Source of the DNA: Alnus glutinosa
Taxonomy: Eukaryota; Streptophyta; Magnoliopsida; Fagales; Betulaceae
Assembly (NCBI RefSeq): GCF_958979055.1
Contig: NC_084894.1
Span: 6,507,501-6,571,500, forward strand
Direction: 5' to 3'
Length of the DNA: 64,000 nucleotides
How positions within the stretch are numbered: position 1 is the first letter of the stretch; the number at the start of each line of letters is the position of its first letter. This document shows, piece after piece, positions 1-11,681 of this stretch. The position numbers and the translations under genes are program-made. The notes beneath the pieces are model-generated. The model did no database searches and was not told the origin of the DNA. It worked only from the letters and a program-made list of their open reading frames with translations.

Positions 1-300
1 CACGTGTCGTAGCTGGCACCACATCTAGCTTTCTCTCTTGATTATTCTCAAGACACTACCTTTCACTTTCTTCTTCAATTCTAACTCACATCTTCCTCAA
101 GCTTTAGCGTTTTCCATTTTCCAGAGATGCTCCATGACATTGTCCTACCCCCATTTGCTCTCCTTAGACTCTTTTGTGCTCAACAAAGTAGACTAAGCAG
201 TCGATCGTGTTCTCGTATTCCTCTTTGGCTCCCTACAAATATATATTTTTTCTTTTGGACTTTTTATTTAAACCTTACAATTTTTTTTTTCCAAGAAATT

Positions 301-343
301 GGTGGGTGGGTGGGTGGGGGGGGTGGGGGGGGGGGGGGGGGGT
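301..343. repeat. G-rich low-complexity tract
   Basis: A run of about 43 bases made only of G and T: GGTGGGTGGGTGGGT, then long G homopolymers. It contains more than four runs of three or more G, so it meets the simple pattern for a G-quadruplex on the plus strand. The surrounding sequence is T-rich and shows no recognisable gene. The exact length of the G run may also be an assembly weak point. Confidence 0.8.
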
Positions 344-752
344 GGCTGGCCCCTACCGGCCCCCCCTTCCTCCATCTCTTATTGCACAATAATTGAATAA
401 CCGTTGTGCACCATACCATGCTGTCTAGCTCCAAACATAATCTCGTGACTTCCCATACAGCCGCAAATCAGGAAGCCTTGTCTTCGCACGCCAATCAATC
501 CAACTAGACGCCAAAGGAAAGATATCGATCACTGGCTGCCAAACGCTCACCCATTTGTGCTTCCAACAGCAAATCTATAGCCTATAATAAAGCAAGAATC
601 AGCTAGTCCAACCATACCTCGCCTTCGAATACCCTCGGATTATATTAGCACGATTACTTAAGGAAAGAATAGACACAACTTTCCTTCTAGTTATATCTCA
701 ACCAAAATGATAATGATCGCGGTAACTACTCGGGTTGTAGAATGGTTGTGAA

Positions 753-796
753 GAATTTGAATTTGAATTTGGATTTGGATTTGGATTTGGATTTTT
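753..796. repeat. GAATTT/GGATTT hexamer microsatellite
   Basis: Seven or so tandem copies of a hexamer that changes from GAATTT to GGATTT along the array. It sits beside a roughly 50-bp sequence (about 702-752) that recurs imperfectly at about 1049-1105, so this array and the segment to 1034 look like an insertion between two related repeat copies. Confidence 0.75.
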
Positions 797-839
797 GCAG
801 GTTAATATAAAAAATTTTGTATTAAGGAGTTGGCCCAAA

Positions 840-1034
840 TTGTTCATAACTAGTTCCGGACAGTTTTGGCCCACATCGTCCGGAAATAATTTCAAACGGT
901 TTGGCCAAAACCGTCCATAACTCGGATCCTTGACCCATATTTTTGAAATAAACCATCTGAACTCTTTTGCAGACGGTATTTTGCAATATCTGGATGGTTT
1001 CAAACCGTCCAGAATTCTCGAATTTTTTGTAGTG
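840..1034 (-). mobile_element. Possible CACTA (En/Spm-type) transposon terminus
   Basis: On the minus strand this stretch begins CACTACAAAAAATTC, the typical start of plant CACTA transposon inverted repeats. It continues into alternating sub-terminal motifs of the GGACGGTTT / AAACCGTCC kind, which recur several times in both orientations as in CACTA sub-termini. I could not find the matching opposite end or a 3-bp target duplication, so this is probably a fragment. Confidence 0.4.
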
Positions 1035-1660
1035 AATTACCAGGTTCGCTAAAATGATAATGATCACAGTAACTACTGGGGATTGTAGAGTGATTATGAA
1101 AGCAGTATAATCAAGATTAATAGCCAAGGAAATGTGAAAACTATGAAAGCTGTATTACTAGGAATAATAGCAGTAGCTTCCAGGATGAAAAGCAGTATTA
1201 CCGGGATTGTTAGCAGTAATAGTAACTACCTGGAAATGTGAAAATATGATAGGGTATATTGGGATTGTTAGGGATAGCGGTAGCTACTGAGAAAAATGAG
1301 AATTATGATATATAGCGGTGGCAGTAGCAATAAGGAATGTTAGAATTATATTAGCGGCACACTATGATTATTAGCGGTAGCGGCAGATATCGGGGAATGT
1401 GAGAATTGTGATAACAGTATATTGTGATTGTTTGATAACGGTATACTTGCATGAGTAGCTATTAATGGAGAACGCAAGAATTATGATAGTGGTATACTTG
1501 GATTGTTAGTGAAAGCGGTAGCTACCGAGGAATGTAAAAACCAGGATACCAGCATATCAAGATTGTAAGCGGTAGCAATACCTACCAAAAAATGTGAAAA
1601 CCATGATAGCAGTATGTTAGGATTGACCACGATCAGCTACCAGGAAATAGACAATGGCAC
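1035..1660. repeat. Degenerate tandem repeat (about 80-bp period)
   Basis: The words 'agcggtagcta', 'aatgtgagaattatgata' and 'tattgggattgtta' recur in the same order seven or eight times with heavy divergence. This looks like an old tandem or satellite-like array. No coding potential is visible. Confidence 0.6.
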
Positions 1661-2520
1661 AATTGCCTTAAGATTCTAAAAAAGAAAATAGGTTTTTATA
1701 AAGAAAAAAGAAAATAAATTTTTATTGTGGAAAACTGATGATTTCTAGAAAGAAATGAGTAATTTGGTCCTAGGATTGTTTAACTGATGTATTGATTTAC
1801 TTGTTTATTTATCATGCTAAAATTATTAATATTGTTGTTTACTTACTAAGTCGTGAACTCGCTATTTCACTTCTAAAATTTTTAGTTACAGTTAGAGAAA
1901 ATAAAGTGCAGTGTCAACTCGTGGGATTAGAGGGAGTTAAGTACTAAGATAAAGGCTTCAACTTGACATCCTAGACATCAACTGAAGATAAGGAAATTAA
2001 ATTTTAATATGACTAAGACCTACATATATATTATATGATTGAGGTTTTAATGTTCTGGTTCATTGGACATGTGGATTAAAAGTTCTAAAAAAAAATTCAT
2101 TTATTTTACTCTTTTTTGTCAAATGCTTATTATACTCTTTTCTACAATGAAATTGAAACAAGTTTCGCTCACAGCCTGAGGTTTAGTCTTTATTGTGGAT
2201 TAAAATTTGGGGCATGATAGAAGCCACCCCTAATTTTATTTTATTTTATTATTATTATTATTATTTTTTTTTTAAAAAAAAATTAAATTAAATTAATGTG
2301 ACATGTGGGACACATGACAGTCATTTATCGGTTTGACGTGGCACAACGTTAAATTATTGGATAGAACATTGACAAAATGACCAATTGTGTTAATAAGATA
2401 TCCACGTCCAAGTATTATCTGCAATACATTTTAAAATTGAGGGATGTGTTTAATTATATTACATATTTAATACATAATATAATTAAGCATAACAATAGCA
2501 AAACACTGGTCACGAGAGAG
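1661..2520. other. Intergenic DNA without recognised features
   Basis: AT-rich sequence with frequent stops in all frames and homopolymer runs, such as an ATT microsatellite near 2225-2265. I see no gene, RNA gene or clear repeat termini here. Confidence 0.6.
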
Positions 2521-2700
2521 TAATGATTCACTACCACCTAAATATACAACTTTTCACCACCTTGTCTATGTGGCAAGGTGGTCCCCCACCTTAATTTATT
2601 TTTAAAAAATAAAAAATAAAATCAAAAAGTAGTGGGGGACCACCTTACCACATAAGAAAGGTGGTAAAAAGTTATATATTTGGTTGGCATTGAATCATTA
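2521..2700. mobile_element. MITE with long terminal inverted repeats
   Basis: The left end (TAATGATTCACTACCACC...) and the reverse complement of the right end (TAATGATTCAATGCCAACC...) match over about 70 bp, so nearly the whole 180-bp element can fold into a hairpin. Shared core words are AAATATA-AACTTTT-ACCACC and GGTGGTCCCCCAC. The outermost TA at both ends could be a TA target duplication (Stowaway-like), but the palindromic ends make this uncertain. No coding capacity. Confidence 0.75.
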
Positions 2701-3229
2701 TTCATATAAAGAAATATGAGACAATTAAAAAACGCACGGGACTGGTTGGTGCAATTTATTTTAAACAACCAAAATGCCCTTGCAGGCAAATGCCAAGAAG
2801 CTGCCCTGCATGCTGGTTAATTGGCAGGGCACTAAAGTCAATTTACTACAAAATTACGTCTTCTAGAATTCACAAATGTTATTTATTTATTCTTGTTGTA
2901 TTTTCTCCAACAACGTTAAGTTAGTAAAAAAGATGAATATTGTCGTAATTAATAAAATTTTAATTATTTGATTTTAAATAATTATTTAAATTCAGAAGTT
3001 ATATTTAATAAAATAGTTTAAAATTGTAAAGTATCTGAAATTTAAATAAAGCCTCTCAGGCCTATCATCAATATACATTGAGTTGTGGTTGGTATTTTCT
3101 AGTCTCTAATTATCACGAAAATTATATAATACTTTGAGAATATTTATAGTTAATTCCTTTTAGATGCTTTATTTAAAAAATTAGTTTAATTTTTATATCT
3201 ATGGCGGAAGGAATGACCCTAAACCCTAA
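2701..3229. other. Intergenic DNA without recognised features
   Basis: AT-rich, with no gene seen. Two adjacent plant telomere-like units (CCCTAAA) occur at about 3216-3230, a motif common in plant promoters and also scattered by chance. Confidence 0.5.
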
Positions 3230-3499
3230 ACCTACAAGTCGAAGGCAGGAAAAAGCCCACCTGGGTTTTGCGTCGCCCGTTTGCGTCTGGGTTTGAAGTG
3301 CCAAACAGTAGTTCGGCTATGGAGGGAGAGATCAGGCGATGGAAAGAGAGAGATCCGGCTATGGACAAAGAGACCCGGTGATGGAGAGAAAGAGAGTGAT
3401 CCGGCCATGAAGAGAGAGACCCGGCAATGGAGAGAGAGAGAGATCCGGCGATGGAAAGAGAGACCCGGCCATGGAGAGAGAGAGATCCAGATATGGAGA
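3230..3499. repeat. GA-rich minisatellite, left flank and target site of the LTR element
   Basis: About ten imperfect 18-22-bp units built around 'gatccggc-atggagagagaga' or 'gacccggcc-atggaaagaga'. Open frames here merely read the repeat. The same repeat resumes at 12326 after the LTR element, showing that the element split one array. Bases 3495-3499 (GGAGA) are the left copy of its target duplication. Confidence 0.75.
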
Positions 3500-4136
3500 T
3501 GTTGGTACAATTTCCGGTACGGTGACGTGTTGCCTTGTGATTCGTTGCCTTCCCTAATCTTCGCTCTCCTCGTAATCTGCAAAATAATAAACGGCTCGTC
3601 GGATTATGGGGGTGCCGACCGGACCCCCACTCCGATGCCTAAGTCAGTTCAAACTAATTTTCTGAAAAATATCTGTAATCTCAAAAGCTCAGAGAATCTG
3701 CGTTTTTTTTATACCTGACGCCGTAGTCGTATTTATAGACTCACAGTTCACAGTTATAAAACCGCTAGAGTGCTTGGAGCATAATCTAATTAGGAGTCTG
3801 AGTCCTAGATCACATAGTCTTGAATCTTATCTTTCTGATTAGGAGTTTGAGTCCTAGATCACATAGTCTTGAGTCTTATCTTCATAGAATTCAAATTGGG
3901 TAGTAGAGTCCAAACTGGATAGGACACTACCCCTTTAGCTAATGTCATTCTATTAGGTACCTTATCCCATATTTGATGGGATAGAAGCCTATTTTGATAT
4001 ACTCTGAATATCTATCTTTTTGAAGATAACGAATGGTCTTGTACTTGGGTCTGATCTGGCCGGGCCAACCCGATGGGCTCGGCCCCTGATACTACCTTAG
4101 GCCCACATGTCTTTGGTGTTAATTATTTCTCCAACA
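3500..4136 (-). repeat. 3' LTR of the LTR retrotransposon
   Basis: 637 bp. On the plus strand it reads TGTTGGTACAATTTCC to TTTCTCCAACA. Directly outside, at 4137-4147, the minus strand carries AGGGGGGTAAC, a plausible polypurine tract for plus-strand priming. The copy at 11682-12325 is almost the same, including a doubled 'gagtcctagatcacatagtcttga' motif inside each LTR. Confidence 0.92.
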
Positions 4137-5739
4137 GTTACCCCCCTAATTCTCTTATTTGAATTTAGAATGTAAGAGAATTAAATACTTCAATTTCTGA
4201 ATCTGGATCTTCCATAATCTGTATCTGACAATTGCCGCCTCTTTCAAAGTAATTATGAAGAATAATGCCTCGAATCTCTGGAAGTATTGGAATTCCTGCT
4301 CCTTGTTGATCTAGAACTGCTGTCAGAGTTCTAATTGGACTCTGATCCTTTATTAGACTTCTAATATGATATCTTCTTAGACTTCTGATCTGATCATTCT
4401 TCATATCTGATTAGACCATAAGTCCTATCCCAATTCTACCAGGGATAACTGATACCTGATTTCCCTGAAGTAGTTGGTAAATGTTTATCTCCTCATTGGA
4501 TTGGGTTGAGTGGATCCAACTTGTGATCTGTCATAGTACTAATAGCAACTTCTCATAGATATCTTCTTCATAAATGCCTCTACATAATATTGTCGGTCGG
4601 GCCAAAGTTGTGAAGATGATCTTCTACTCTCGGTAGGAGATGGGTCGGACTGATGTAGTTGATTTCACCAAGATTGTGGTGAAATGCCACTCTGAGAGAA
4701 CACTTTGCGTACGACTTTCCTGAGATAAAGGTTTTGTCTGACAAAAATGGTAAACCGTTGAAGAAAAGGCTTAACATACCCTAAGCTTCTTCATCGGTAG
4801 CGCTTCGTAGACCGCTTCCACAAAAGTCTCTATTGGGGGCTTCGGAAGCCCAGACTAGTGCTGAGGCTTTGGTTGTCCGAGACTTATAACGACTAGGGGC
4901 TTCTGCTGGCCCGAGGTTTTGTGTTTGGCGTACCGAATCTTCTAATCTGAACACCATCTAGCTTGGTCTCACCTGTGAATATCTTTATTTTTGAACTTTG
5001 TAATGTTTGAATTCTTTGTTATGGAAAAACTTTCCATGACAAATCAATTCTCACTTATCCTTTAATAACTTGAACAAACAATCGGTTTGCGTAAGTTAAC
5101 TCCGAGGAGGGTAAGAAAAATCTTTTGTTTCAAAAATCTTTTTGTTTTGAACTCCGTGACTAGGAGAGAAAAAATCTTTTGTTTTAACCTCCGAGCTGAA
5201 GAGGGAAAAATCTTTTGTTTTGAGTTATCCTCCTTAACTTAAACAAACAATCGGTTTGTGTAAGTTATGACCTAGGAGGATATGAAAAAATCTTTTAGAA
5301 GCGATGAACTTACTTGGTTATTTTTTGTAGAGGTAATATCCTCGTATGGTTTGTTATAGGGGTTGTCTCCCCGTATCTTTGTTCGAGTTGCTCCTGAGAG
5401 ATCTTAATTTGGGAGTTTGGTGTAACTTCGGTGATTTTCCCTTTGTAGAAGCTTTAACTTTGTTGAGCTACCCCCCATAGCTTTAGTCCGCGACCGCGGG
5501 CTAAGTCGTTCGAGGCAGATAGTCAAGTTCTCTTGGTATCCTGGACAATGGTGTAAAAGAGATCTCGGAGTTCGGAGTGAGTCTCAGGGCTTCAACCTGT
5601 AAATACTTGAACTTTCCTATTCAAATGTATCTTTTCTTTTTCATGTAAAATTTTTTTGTAATGAACAAAATTTCGATGTTAATGAATGGAAGTCTTGAAC
5701 TTTTTGACTTTCACTTTCCTTATCTTATTAGCCGTAGAA

Positions 5740-6430
5740 CCTCATAATTTTTCAAACTGAATTGAACATCTTTACTTGATGATTTTTTAAAGAGGTTTTA
5801 TCCTCATACCTTCCTGAAGCTTTTCCTTCCTGAAACTTTATCATTCTGCAGCTTTGTCATCCTAAAGCTTTGTCGTCCTAAAGCTTTGTCGTTCTGAAAC
5901 TTTATCTCCCTGAACCTTTTCCTTCCTGAAGATCTGTCTTTCTAAACCTTTACCTTCCTGTTTGTTTTCCTGAAGCTTTATCATCCTGAAACCTTATCTC
6001 CTTAGACCTTTACCATCCTGAACCTTTGTCATCCTGAAGCTTTGTCATCCTTGAAGCTTTATCTTTCTGAATCTTTACTGAAACTCTTTCTGAAGCTTTA
6101 TCTTTTGAGTAATGCTACACATCATCTCCTTGTCCTCCTTTTGTCACCCCAAAATTGATGTGGCTCTTAAAATCACCATTGAATTTTTGATATATCACTC
6201 TTGGATTTTGATCCAATGGTGATTTTAAGAGCCACATCAATTTTGGGGTGATAAAAGGAGGACAAGGGGATGATGTGTAGCATTACTCTTATCTTTTTTA
6301 TGCTTTATCTTTCTGAATCTTTATCTTTCTGAATCTTTCCTGAAGTTCTATCATCCTGAAGCTTTTTCATCCTGTTTACCTTTCTGAAGCTTTATCTTCC
6401 TGTTTACCTTAATGAGCTACCCCCCATAAC
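5740..6430. repeat. Degenerate short tandem repeat inside the LTR element
   Basis: Dozens of imperfect copies of a roughly 20-22-bp unit such as 'tcctgaagctttatcatcc', with variants cctgaaccttt, tctgaatcttt and cctgaagatct. The array is interrupted by the MITE at 6107-6288 and continues after it. No reading frame is conserved along it. Confidence 0.75.
6107..6288. mobile_element. Mutator-like MITE nested in the LTR element
   Basis: A 182-bp near-perfect palindrome. It starts GAGTAATGCTACACATCATC and ends with its reverse complement, and the arms pair for about 80 bp around a short centre. It is flanked by identical 9-bp sequences, TTATCTTTT (6098-6106 and 6289-6297). Nine-base target duplications are the hallmark of Mutator-like elements. 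The flanking array contains similar words, so part of the duplication could be coincidental. No coding capacity. Confidence 0.82.
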
Positions 6431-6639
6431 TTTAGTCTGCGACCGCAGGTTAAGTCGTTTGAGGTGGGTAGTCAGGTCGCTGAGCTTTACCTTCCTTTCT
6501 GAAATCTTTGTAACCTGTAAAAGACTTTATATATTACTGAAATGAAATCATAACTTGAAATCTTTACCTTTTAATTTCTTTATCTCTGAATGCTCCAATC
6601 TTTTAACGTCTGGAGACCTCCAACCGAGAGGTTTTCTTG

Positions 6640-7240
6640 TCTTGGTGTCATTTCCATAACCATTTCGGGTCGTCCGAGGAAAGGACTCGGGCCGATTCTA
6701 TCTTAGATGTTCTTGTCCTTCCGAAAACCTGCAATCCCGCCGTCGTATCCTTTCCATAACCCTTTCGGGTCGTTCGAGAAAAGGATTCGGGATATCTTTA
6801 ACCTTATCCTTCGGAAACCTCCAACCGGGAGGTTTCAAACCTTTGTATCCTTTCCATGACCCTTTCGAGTTGTTCGAGGAAAGGACTCGGGCAGATTCTA
6901 ATCGGGATATCCATCATCTTATCCTTCGGAAACCTCCAACCGGGAGGTTTCAACCCTTTGTATCCTTTCCCTGGCCCTTTCGGGCTGTTTGAGGAAAGGA
7001 TTCGGGTGGATTCTTCCTTGGATATCCTTAGCCTTATCCTTCGGAAACCCCCAACCGAGGGGTTTCAACCTTTGTATCCTCTTCCTGGCTCTTTTGGGCT
7101 GTTCGAGGAAAGGATTCGGGCGGATTCTAGTCCTCATCCTTCGGAAATCTCCAACCGGGAGGTTTCAACCATTTGTATCCTTTCCCTGACCCTTTCGGGT
7201 TGTTCGAGGAAAGGATTCGGGCGGATTTCTTTCCTGAACA
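6640..7240. repeat. Tandem array, 100-116-bp units
   Basis: About six units. Each contains 'ccttcggaaacctccaaccg', 'gggaggtttcaaccctttg', 'tatcctttccctgacccttt' and 'cgaggaaaggattcgggcgg' in the same order, with unit starts spaced 100-116 bp apart. Embedded inverted words (cctccaaccgggagg) may form small hairpins. The array lies in the interior of the LTR element. Confidence 0.82.
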
Positions 7241-7389
7241 TCCCCACCATAACTCTTTCGAGTCGTTCGAGGTGGGGAGTCAGATGGACGCTGATGTAGC
7301 TTGATCATCTTTGGAGAAGTTTGATGAAGAAGTGCTTCCATTCTGTCTCGGACTGCTGCTTTATTCTTAGCAGAGATCAATCGATACCT

Positions 7390-7700
7390 GGGGACTGTCT
7401 GTTCTTCCTTGCTCTCGGTGTTGGACTAACTGAGAGACTTTCCTTGTTTTTTCTGCAGGGTTGTCTCCTCGGCTCTCGGTGTTGGACTAACCGAGAGACT
7501 TTCCTTGTTTTCTCTGCAAGGTTGTCTCCTTGGCTTTCGGTGTTGGACTGACCGAGAGACTTTCCTTGTTTACCCTGCAAGGTTGTCTCCTTGGCTCTCG
7601 GTGTTGGACTGACCGAGAGACTTTCCTTGTTTTCTCTACAGGGTTGTCTCCCTGGCTCTCGGTGTTGGAATGACCGAGAGACTTTCCTTGTATAATTTGT
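7390..7700. repeat. Tandem array, about 60-bp units
   Basis: Five units, each with 'ctctcggtgttggactgacc', 'gagagactttccttgttt' and 'tctgcaaggttgtctcc'. The ctctcggtgttgga word starts at about 7412, 7473, 7533, 7595 and 7655, a regular 60-bp period. Each unit has an internal inverted pair (ctctcggt ... accgagag) that can form a hairpin. Confidence 0.88.
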
Positions 7701-8078
7701 TGTAGGGGTTGTCTCCCCATATCTTTTCTGCGAAAAGGGTTAACAAAGCACTGCATATACTAAAACAAAATAGCAGAATGCACAGTAGCACTATATATTC
7801 GTCGGGATGATTTTGTGATCCTTTCACTCACGGTAGGAGTGAGGCCTTAACACACGAGTCTATTTTATCAAAAAAAAAAAATATTTTTTCCTGGTTGATA
7901 AAAACCAACATTTATCCTTACTTTAACATAAATCATAGTTGTAAAAGAAGAATATGAACTTATCTGGTGAATTCAATGAAGATGGACCATCTTACTTGGA
8001 GCTCCTTATCCTGCACGCCACTCGATATGGTGCTCTTTGGGAGAGTTCATTAAACTGGACCCTCGGCTCGGATTTGTC

Positions 8079-9004
8079 TAGGGTTGGCAATTTTTGACAC
8101 GACCCACGAACCCGACACGAACACGACACGAGAAAATAGGGTTAGGGTTTACTGTAATCGGGTTCGGGTCATAATCGGGTTGACCCGCCAGACACGATTA
8201 TGACCCGATTGTTATGTGTTTTTTTTTTTTCTTTCAAATGTCACTTTTGGTCCAACCGTCCAAGGCAAAACGCCAAAAGCCCTACCCGAATCACTTTACG
8301 GTAGTCTTTACCCACATCACTTTACTTTTTCACTTCACCTGTTCACCATCTTCACGCCTCACGCGGTCACGGCTCCCCTCCCTGGCTCCTTTCAAGTTTC
8401 ACCCTTTCAGTCTTCCACCATCACTTTTCTTTTCACTTCACTGTCTTGACTCTTCACAGACACAGCCGTATAGCCGCATAGCTTTACCTTCGGATCGGAC
8501 GTACTCACGGGTTCACACTCACAGCTTCACGCGGCCTTCACTTCTGGGTTCACTGCTCACACTCACGGCTTCAAGCCGTCTGACTCGGTCTGATGTTCAA
8601 CGAATCAGCGGCTCAAACGCTCAGTGCTGTGAACACGATTGGTCGTGTGATTTGGGTTTGGAAAACTTGGGATCCCTAGATTTGGCGCTTGTTGGCTGTG
8701 AACAAGGTTTCTCGTGCGATCTGGGCGTGGAAACCATGGCCGGATTGTGTTGTTTGGTAACTTTGGTTCTTTTCTCCTGTGATTGCAGTGCGGATTGGGA
8801 TTTGGGGACTGGGGTTGTGCCGTTGTGGGGTGGGCACGGGTTCACGGGTTCGTGTCGTGTAACCCGGCTCACAATTGGGTCGTGTCCGGGTTACAAGTTT
8901 TGACCCGATTAATAATTGTGTCGGGTTCGTGTTGAACCCGAATATGCAATCGGGTCAGTCGGGTCGACACGAACCCGACCCGCAAACCCGAATTGCCAAC
9001 TCTA
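8079..9004. mobile_element. Non-autonomous hAT-type DNA transposon nested in the LTR element
   Basis: 926 bp flanked by a perfect 8-bp duplication, GATTTGTC (8071-8078 and 9005-9012), the target-site length of hAT elements. The ends are imperfect inverted repeats: TAGGGTTGGCAA on the left and TTGCCAACTCTA on the right. Sub-terminal regions are packed with 'cgggtt', 'gacccg' and 'cgtgtcg' words in both orientations. The centre (about 8230-8860) has an open frame on the plus strand but no transposase-like or other recognisable protein, so it is probably filler. A related fragment seems to sit in the RPL4 pseudogene at about 56389-56683. Confidence 0.87.
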
Positions 9005-9099
9005 GATTTGTCCCTCGACACGTGACTGTGCACTTAGGAGGATGGCAAATCTAGAGGGGTCCTCAAAGTGTGCCATTTGGAACTAGGAGCTCGGGCATA

Positions 9100-9545
9100 G
9101 TCTCCTCGGGATAGTACCCTCGGAATAATACTCTCGGTATGTGTCATCTCGGTACATTATTTTTCGCCTCGGTAGAATACCCTCGGATCAAACTTTTCGG
9201 ATTATTCTTTCTTCTCGGTATATCACCTCGGATCTAACTTTTCGCCTCGGTAAAACACCTCGGATCTAACTTTCCCCTCGGTATATCACCTCGGATCTAA
9301 CTTTTCGCCTCGGTAAAACACCTCGGATCTAACTTTTCGCCTCAATAAATCACCTCGGATCTAACTTTTCACCTCGGTAAAACACATCGGATCTAACTTT
9401 TTGCCTCGGTAAAACACCTCGGAAATAACTTTCCCCTCGGTATATCACCTCGGATCTAACTTTTCGCCTCAATAAATTACCTCGGATCTAACTTTTCATC
9501 TCGGTAAAACGCGTCGGATCTAACTTTTCGCCTCGGTAAAACACC
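9100..9545. repeat. Tandem array, about 33-bp units
   Basis: Roughly a dozen copies of 'cctcggatctaacttttcgc' followed by 'ctcggtaaaacac', with occasional substitutions (tttcccctcggtatatcac). Units abut with no unique spacers, so this is a minisatellite in the LTR element. A poly-T run follows at about 9590-9623. Confidence 0.88.
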
Positions 9546-9584
9546 ATTGAAGTATACCCTTTCTTTCTTTCTTTCTTCTTCTCT

Positions 9585-9623
<39 letters not shown>

Positions 9624-9627
<4 letters not shown>

Positions 9628-11660
9628 CCAAAATTTTGAGGACCTTGTTTTGGGCCTCGGTGGAAATAGATGTTTCTCGTTTCTGTCTGAATCTTGGTAG
9701 AACTAGCCACGGAGTTCATCAATTTATTCATTATAATAACTCCCCTCCATTCTTTTCGATCTTTCCTCCTGATCGCAGTAGACAATCATCTCCTTTCCTT
9801 GATTGACCGGTCCAACCCAGTAGGCTAAAATGGGACTCGCTTGGTCGGTGGCCAGTAAACACCAACCTTCCTTCAGGTCGGCCAGTCGAGCTCGCACGAT
9901 GCTAGGGTTTTGAGAGCCTTCTGAACTCGGTGGATTCTGAGTGGAGTGGAGCTTCGCCGTCGCCTTGGTGGTCCAAATCCGTGAAGAAGATAGCCCCTCC
10001 GTTCAGGGCTCCGACGTCTTACTGGGCAACTCGAAGTGTCCTCTTCTCTGTGTGCTTGCTCAATAGCCACGGTAGATGATTGTACTGCTGAGCTTCGAAA
10101 TTGAAACTGAAACTGGCAAGAGGGAACCATATCTAACGACGGCCCTCCATCACAGAGGCTCGAATTTCTTCTTCCCCGTCGCCTCGGAACTCTCGGAGCC
10201 TCGAAAGTTCACGGTATCTAAGCTACGAAAAACAGAGCCTCGGGATTTCTGTTTTGATGTCCTGTGGATCGCATCATTGGGGCTCTCGATATCACCTGTT
10301 CGGGGAGATCTGATGTGCAGTCTATCCGCAACAAATCTGGTGGTCACGGCGCTGGTCGATGGTCTCGGAGTCAGAGGGGAGGATCCAAAGCTAGTACTTC
10401 GTGGTGGTGGATCCTCAGCCACCTGACTCAGGTGTGGATCTTATCTTGAACCGAGGTGAGTCTCAGAGGTTCATGGTTTCTGAGCCGCGAAAACTAGAGC
10501 CTGGGGGTCCTGACTGCATCTTTCTCTTTGTTCTGGGCGTTGGCCGAACTGCCGAGACGAAATTTTGGCGATGGACTGGCCCCTTTGAACTCGGTGGTTA
10601 AGGAGACAGACTTGAAATCTGTTGGAACAACCGAATCTGGTTTGGATCTTCCTGTCGCCGCTGCCTCGGAGGTTCAAAGGTGGAGTCTCTCCTTCACTGC
10701 TGCCTCGGAGGTTCACGAAGGTGCTCTCAGGTTCGGAGGGGAGGATCCGGATCGGTTGGGCCCCACTTCTATTCCATATTTTTTTTTTCTTTTTGGATTG
10801 ACCCGTTTGGGCCTTCTGAACCAGGCCTGCTAGATCCCAAAATCCCCTTTCTTTTTGACCCATCTTTTCCTTTGTCTTGTTTGGATTTTCCCGAAGTGGG
10901 AGATCTGACTTGGAGGAAATATCTGCTTTCATCTCTTAGTCTTTTCTTGTCATCTCTGCAGAGAAGGTTAACAAACACATTGCCGATACTATAGACAAGC
11001 AACATGCCTTGTTGTCAGCAATTAATTTTGATGCTAAAAAACCAGATCTAGAGATATACTTTTATTGATTCAGAAATCTCTTTCTAATAAGAGGAAAGGC
11101 ATGGGCTAAGAACTTTTAAAGTTTTACGTGAAATCAAGGCTTGAAAAGTTCAAACCATCACTCTTCTCTTATAAACCCAATTATTTGTCTTGTAGTGACA
11201 ATAAAAAATATAAAAAATCAGCAAGCATTAGAAGAGAAGCATCATTCCAACCAAAACTCATAGTATAGTTGAAAGGCTTCATGTTTTTTAACGAAGCGCT
11301 TGTAAACTCACAAGGGCACAATAATTATTTGATCTTTGTTTCCTGCTAAATAGAGTTTCAGATCTGACACTCCAAAATTTCTCATTATTGGATTTCATCA
11401 TAACACAAATAGTTATTCACACCATGAATTTCTTTCCACAATTTAACAAATCGGAATAAAAAGAAAGGTATGGACTTATCTTGTGCATCCACAGGGAAGA
11501 ATTTTGACTTTGTGTCGGTGGACACAGATTGAGGATCTTCAAGAAAGAAAAATCCGGTCAATTTGAGCCGTGATTTTTAAAGACAAAAATCTTCAATCCT
11601 CGTGATTTGATCGCGTAGTCACCGTTGCGGATTTTTTTTTTTCGTAAGAACAACTTGTCG
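9624..11660. other. Interior of LTR element, no recognisable coding sequence
   Basis: A GC-richer part (about 9870-10900) has several overlapping open frames of 60-153 codons on both strands. The longest minus-strand frame is 10471-10932. None shows a gag zinc knuckle, a retroviral protease motif or any other family I recognise. In element orientation this is the 5' half, where a gag gene would be expected, so it may be decayed gag or a captured host segment. From about 11000 to 11660 it is AT-rich leader-like sequence leading to the primer-binding site. Confidence 0.55.
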
Positions 11661-11680
11661 TTCCCACAGACGGCGCCAAA
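11661..11680 (-). promoter_or_regulatory. Primer-binding site of the LTR retrotransposon
   Basis: The minus strand reads TTTGGCGCCGTCTGTGGGAA, one base inside the LTR end. TGGCGCC pairs with a tRNA 3' end finishing in GGCGCCA, and this sequence type is common as a primer-binding site in plant LTR elements. Which tRNA it matches needs a tRNA search. Its position fixes the element as minus-oriented. Confidence 0.85.
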
Positions 11681-11681
11681 C

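Noticed and set aside
3232..3718. Overlapping open frames on both strands at the left LTR border
   Set aside because: They read the GA-rich minisatellite and LTR sequence; the part from LTR recurs at the other LTR.
6856..7299. 147-codon frame with repeated peptide units
   Set aside because: It is the translation of the 100-116-bp tandem array; the period is not a multiple of three throughout, so no protein repeat is conserved.
8214..8903. 229-codon plus-strand open frame
   Set aside because: It lies wholly within the hAT-type element, has low-complexity Ser/Phe/Leu composition and shows no domain.
9100..9545. Regular 33-bp repeats resembling a CRISPR array
   Set aside because: Units abut without unique spacers, the context is a plant LTR retrotransposon and there are no cas genes. 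It is a minisatellite.
10471..10932. 153-codon minus-strand frame, considered as gag
   Set aside because: No CCHC knuckle or gag-like features, and overlapping frames on the other strand are equally open because of GC-rich composition.
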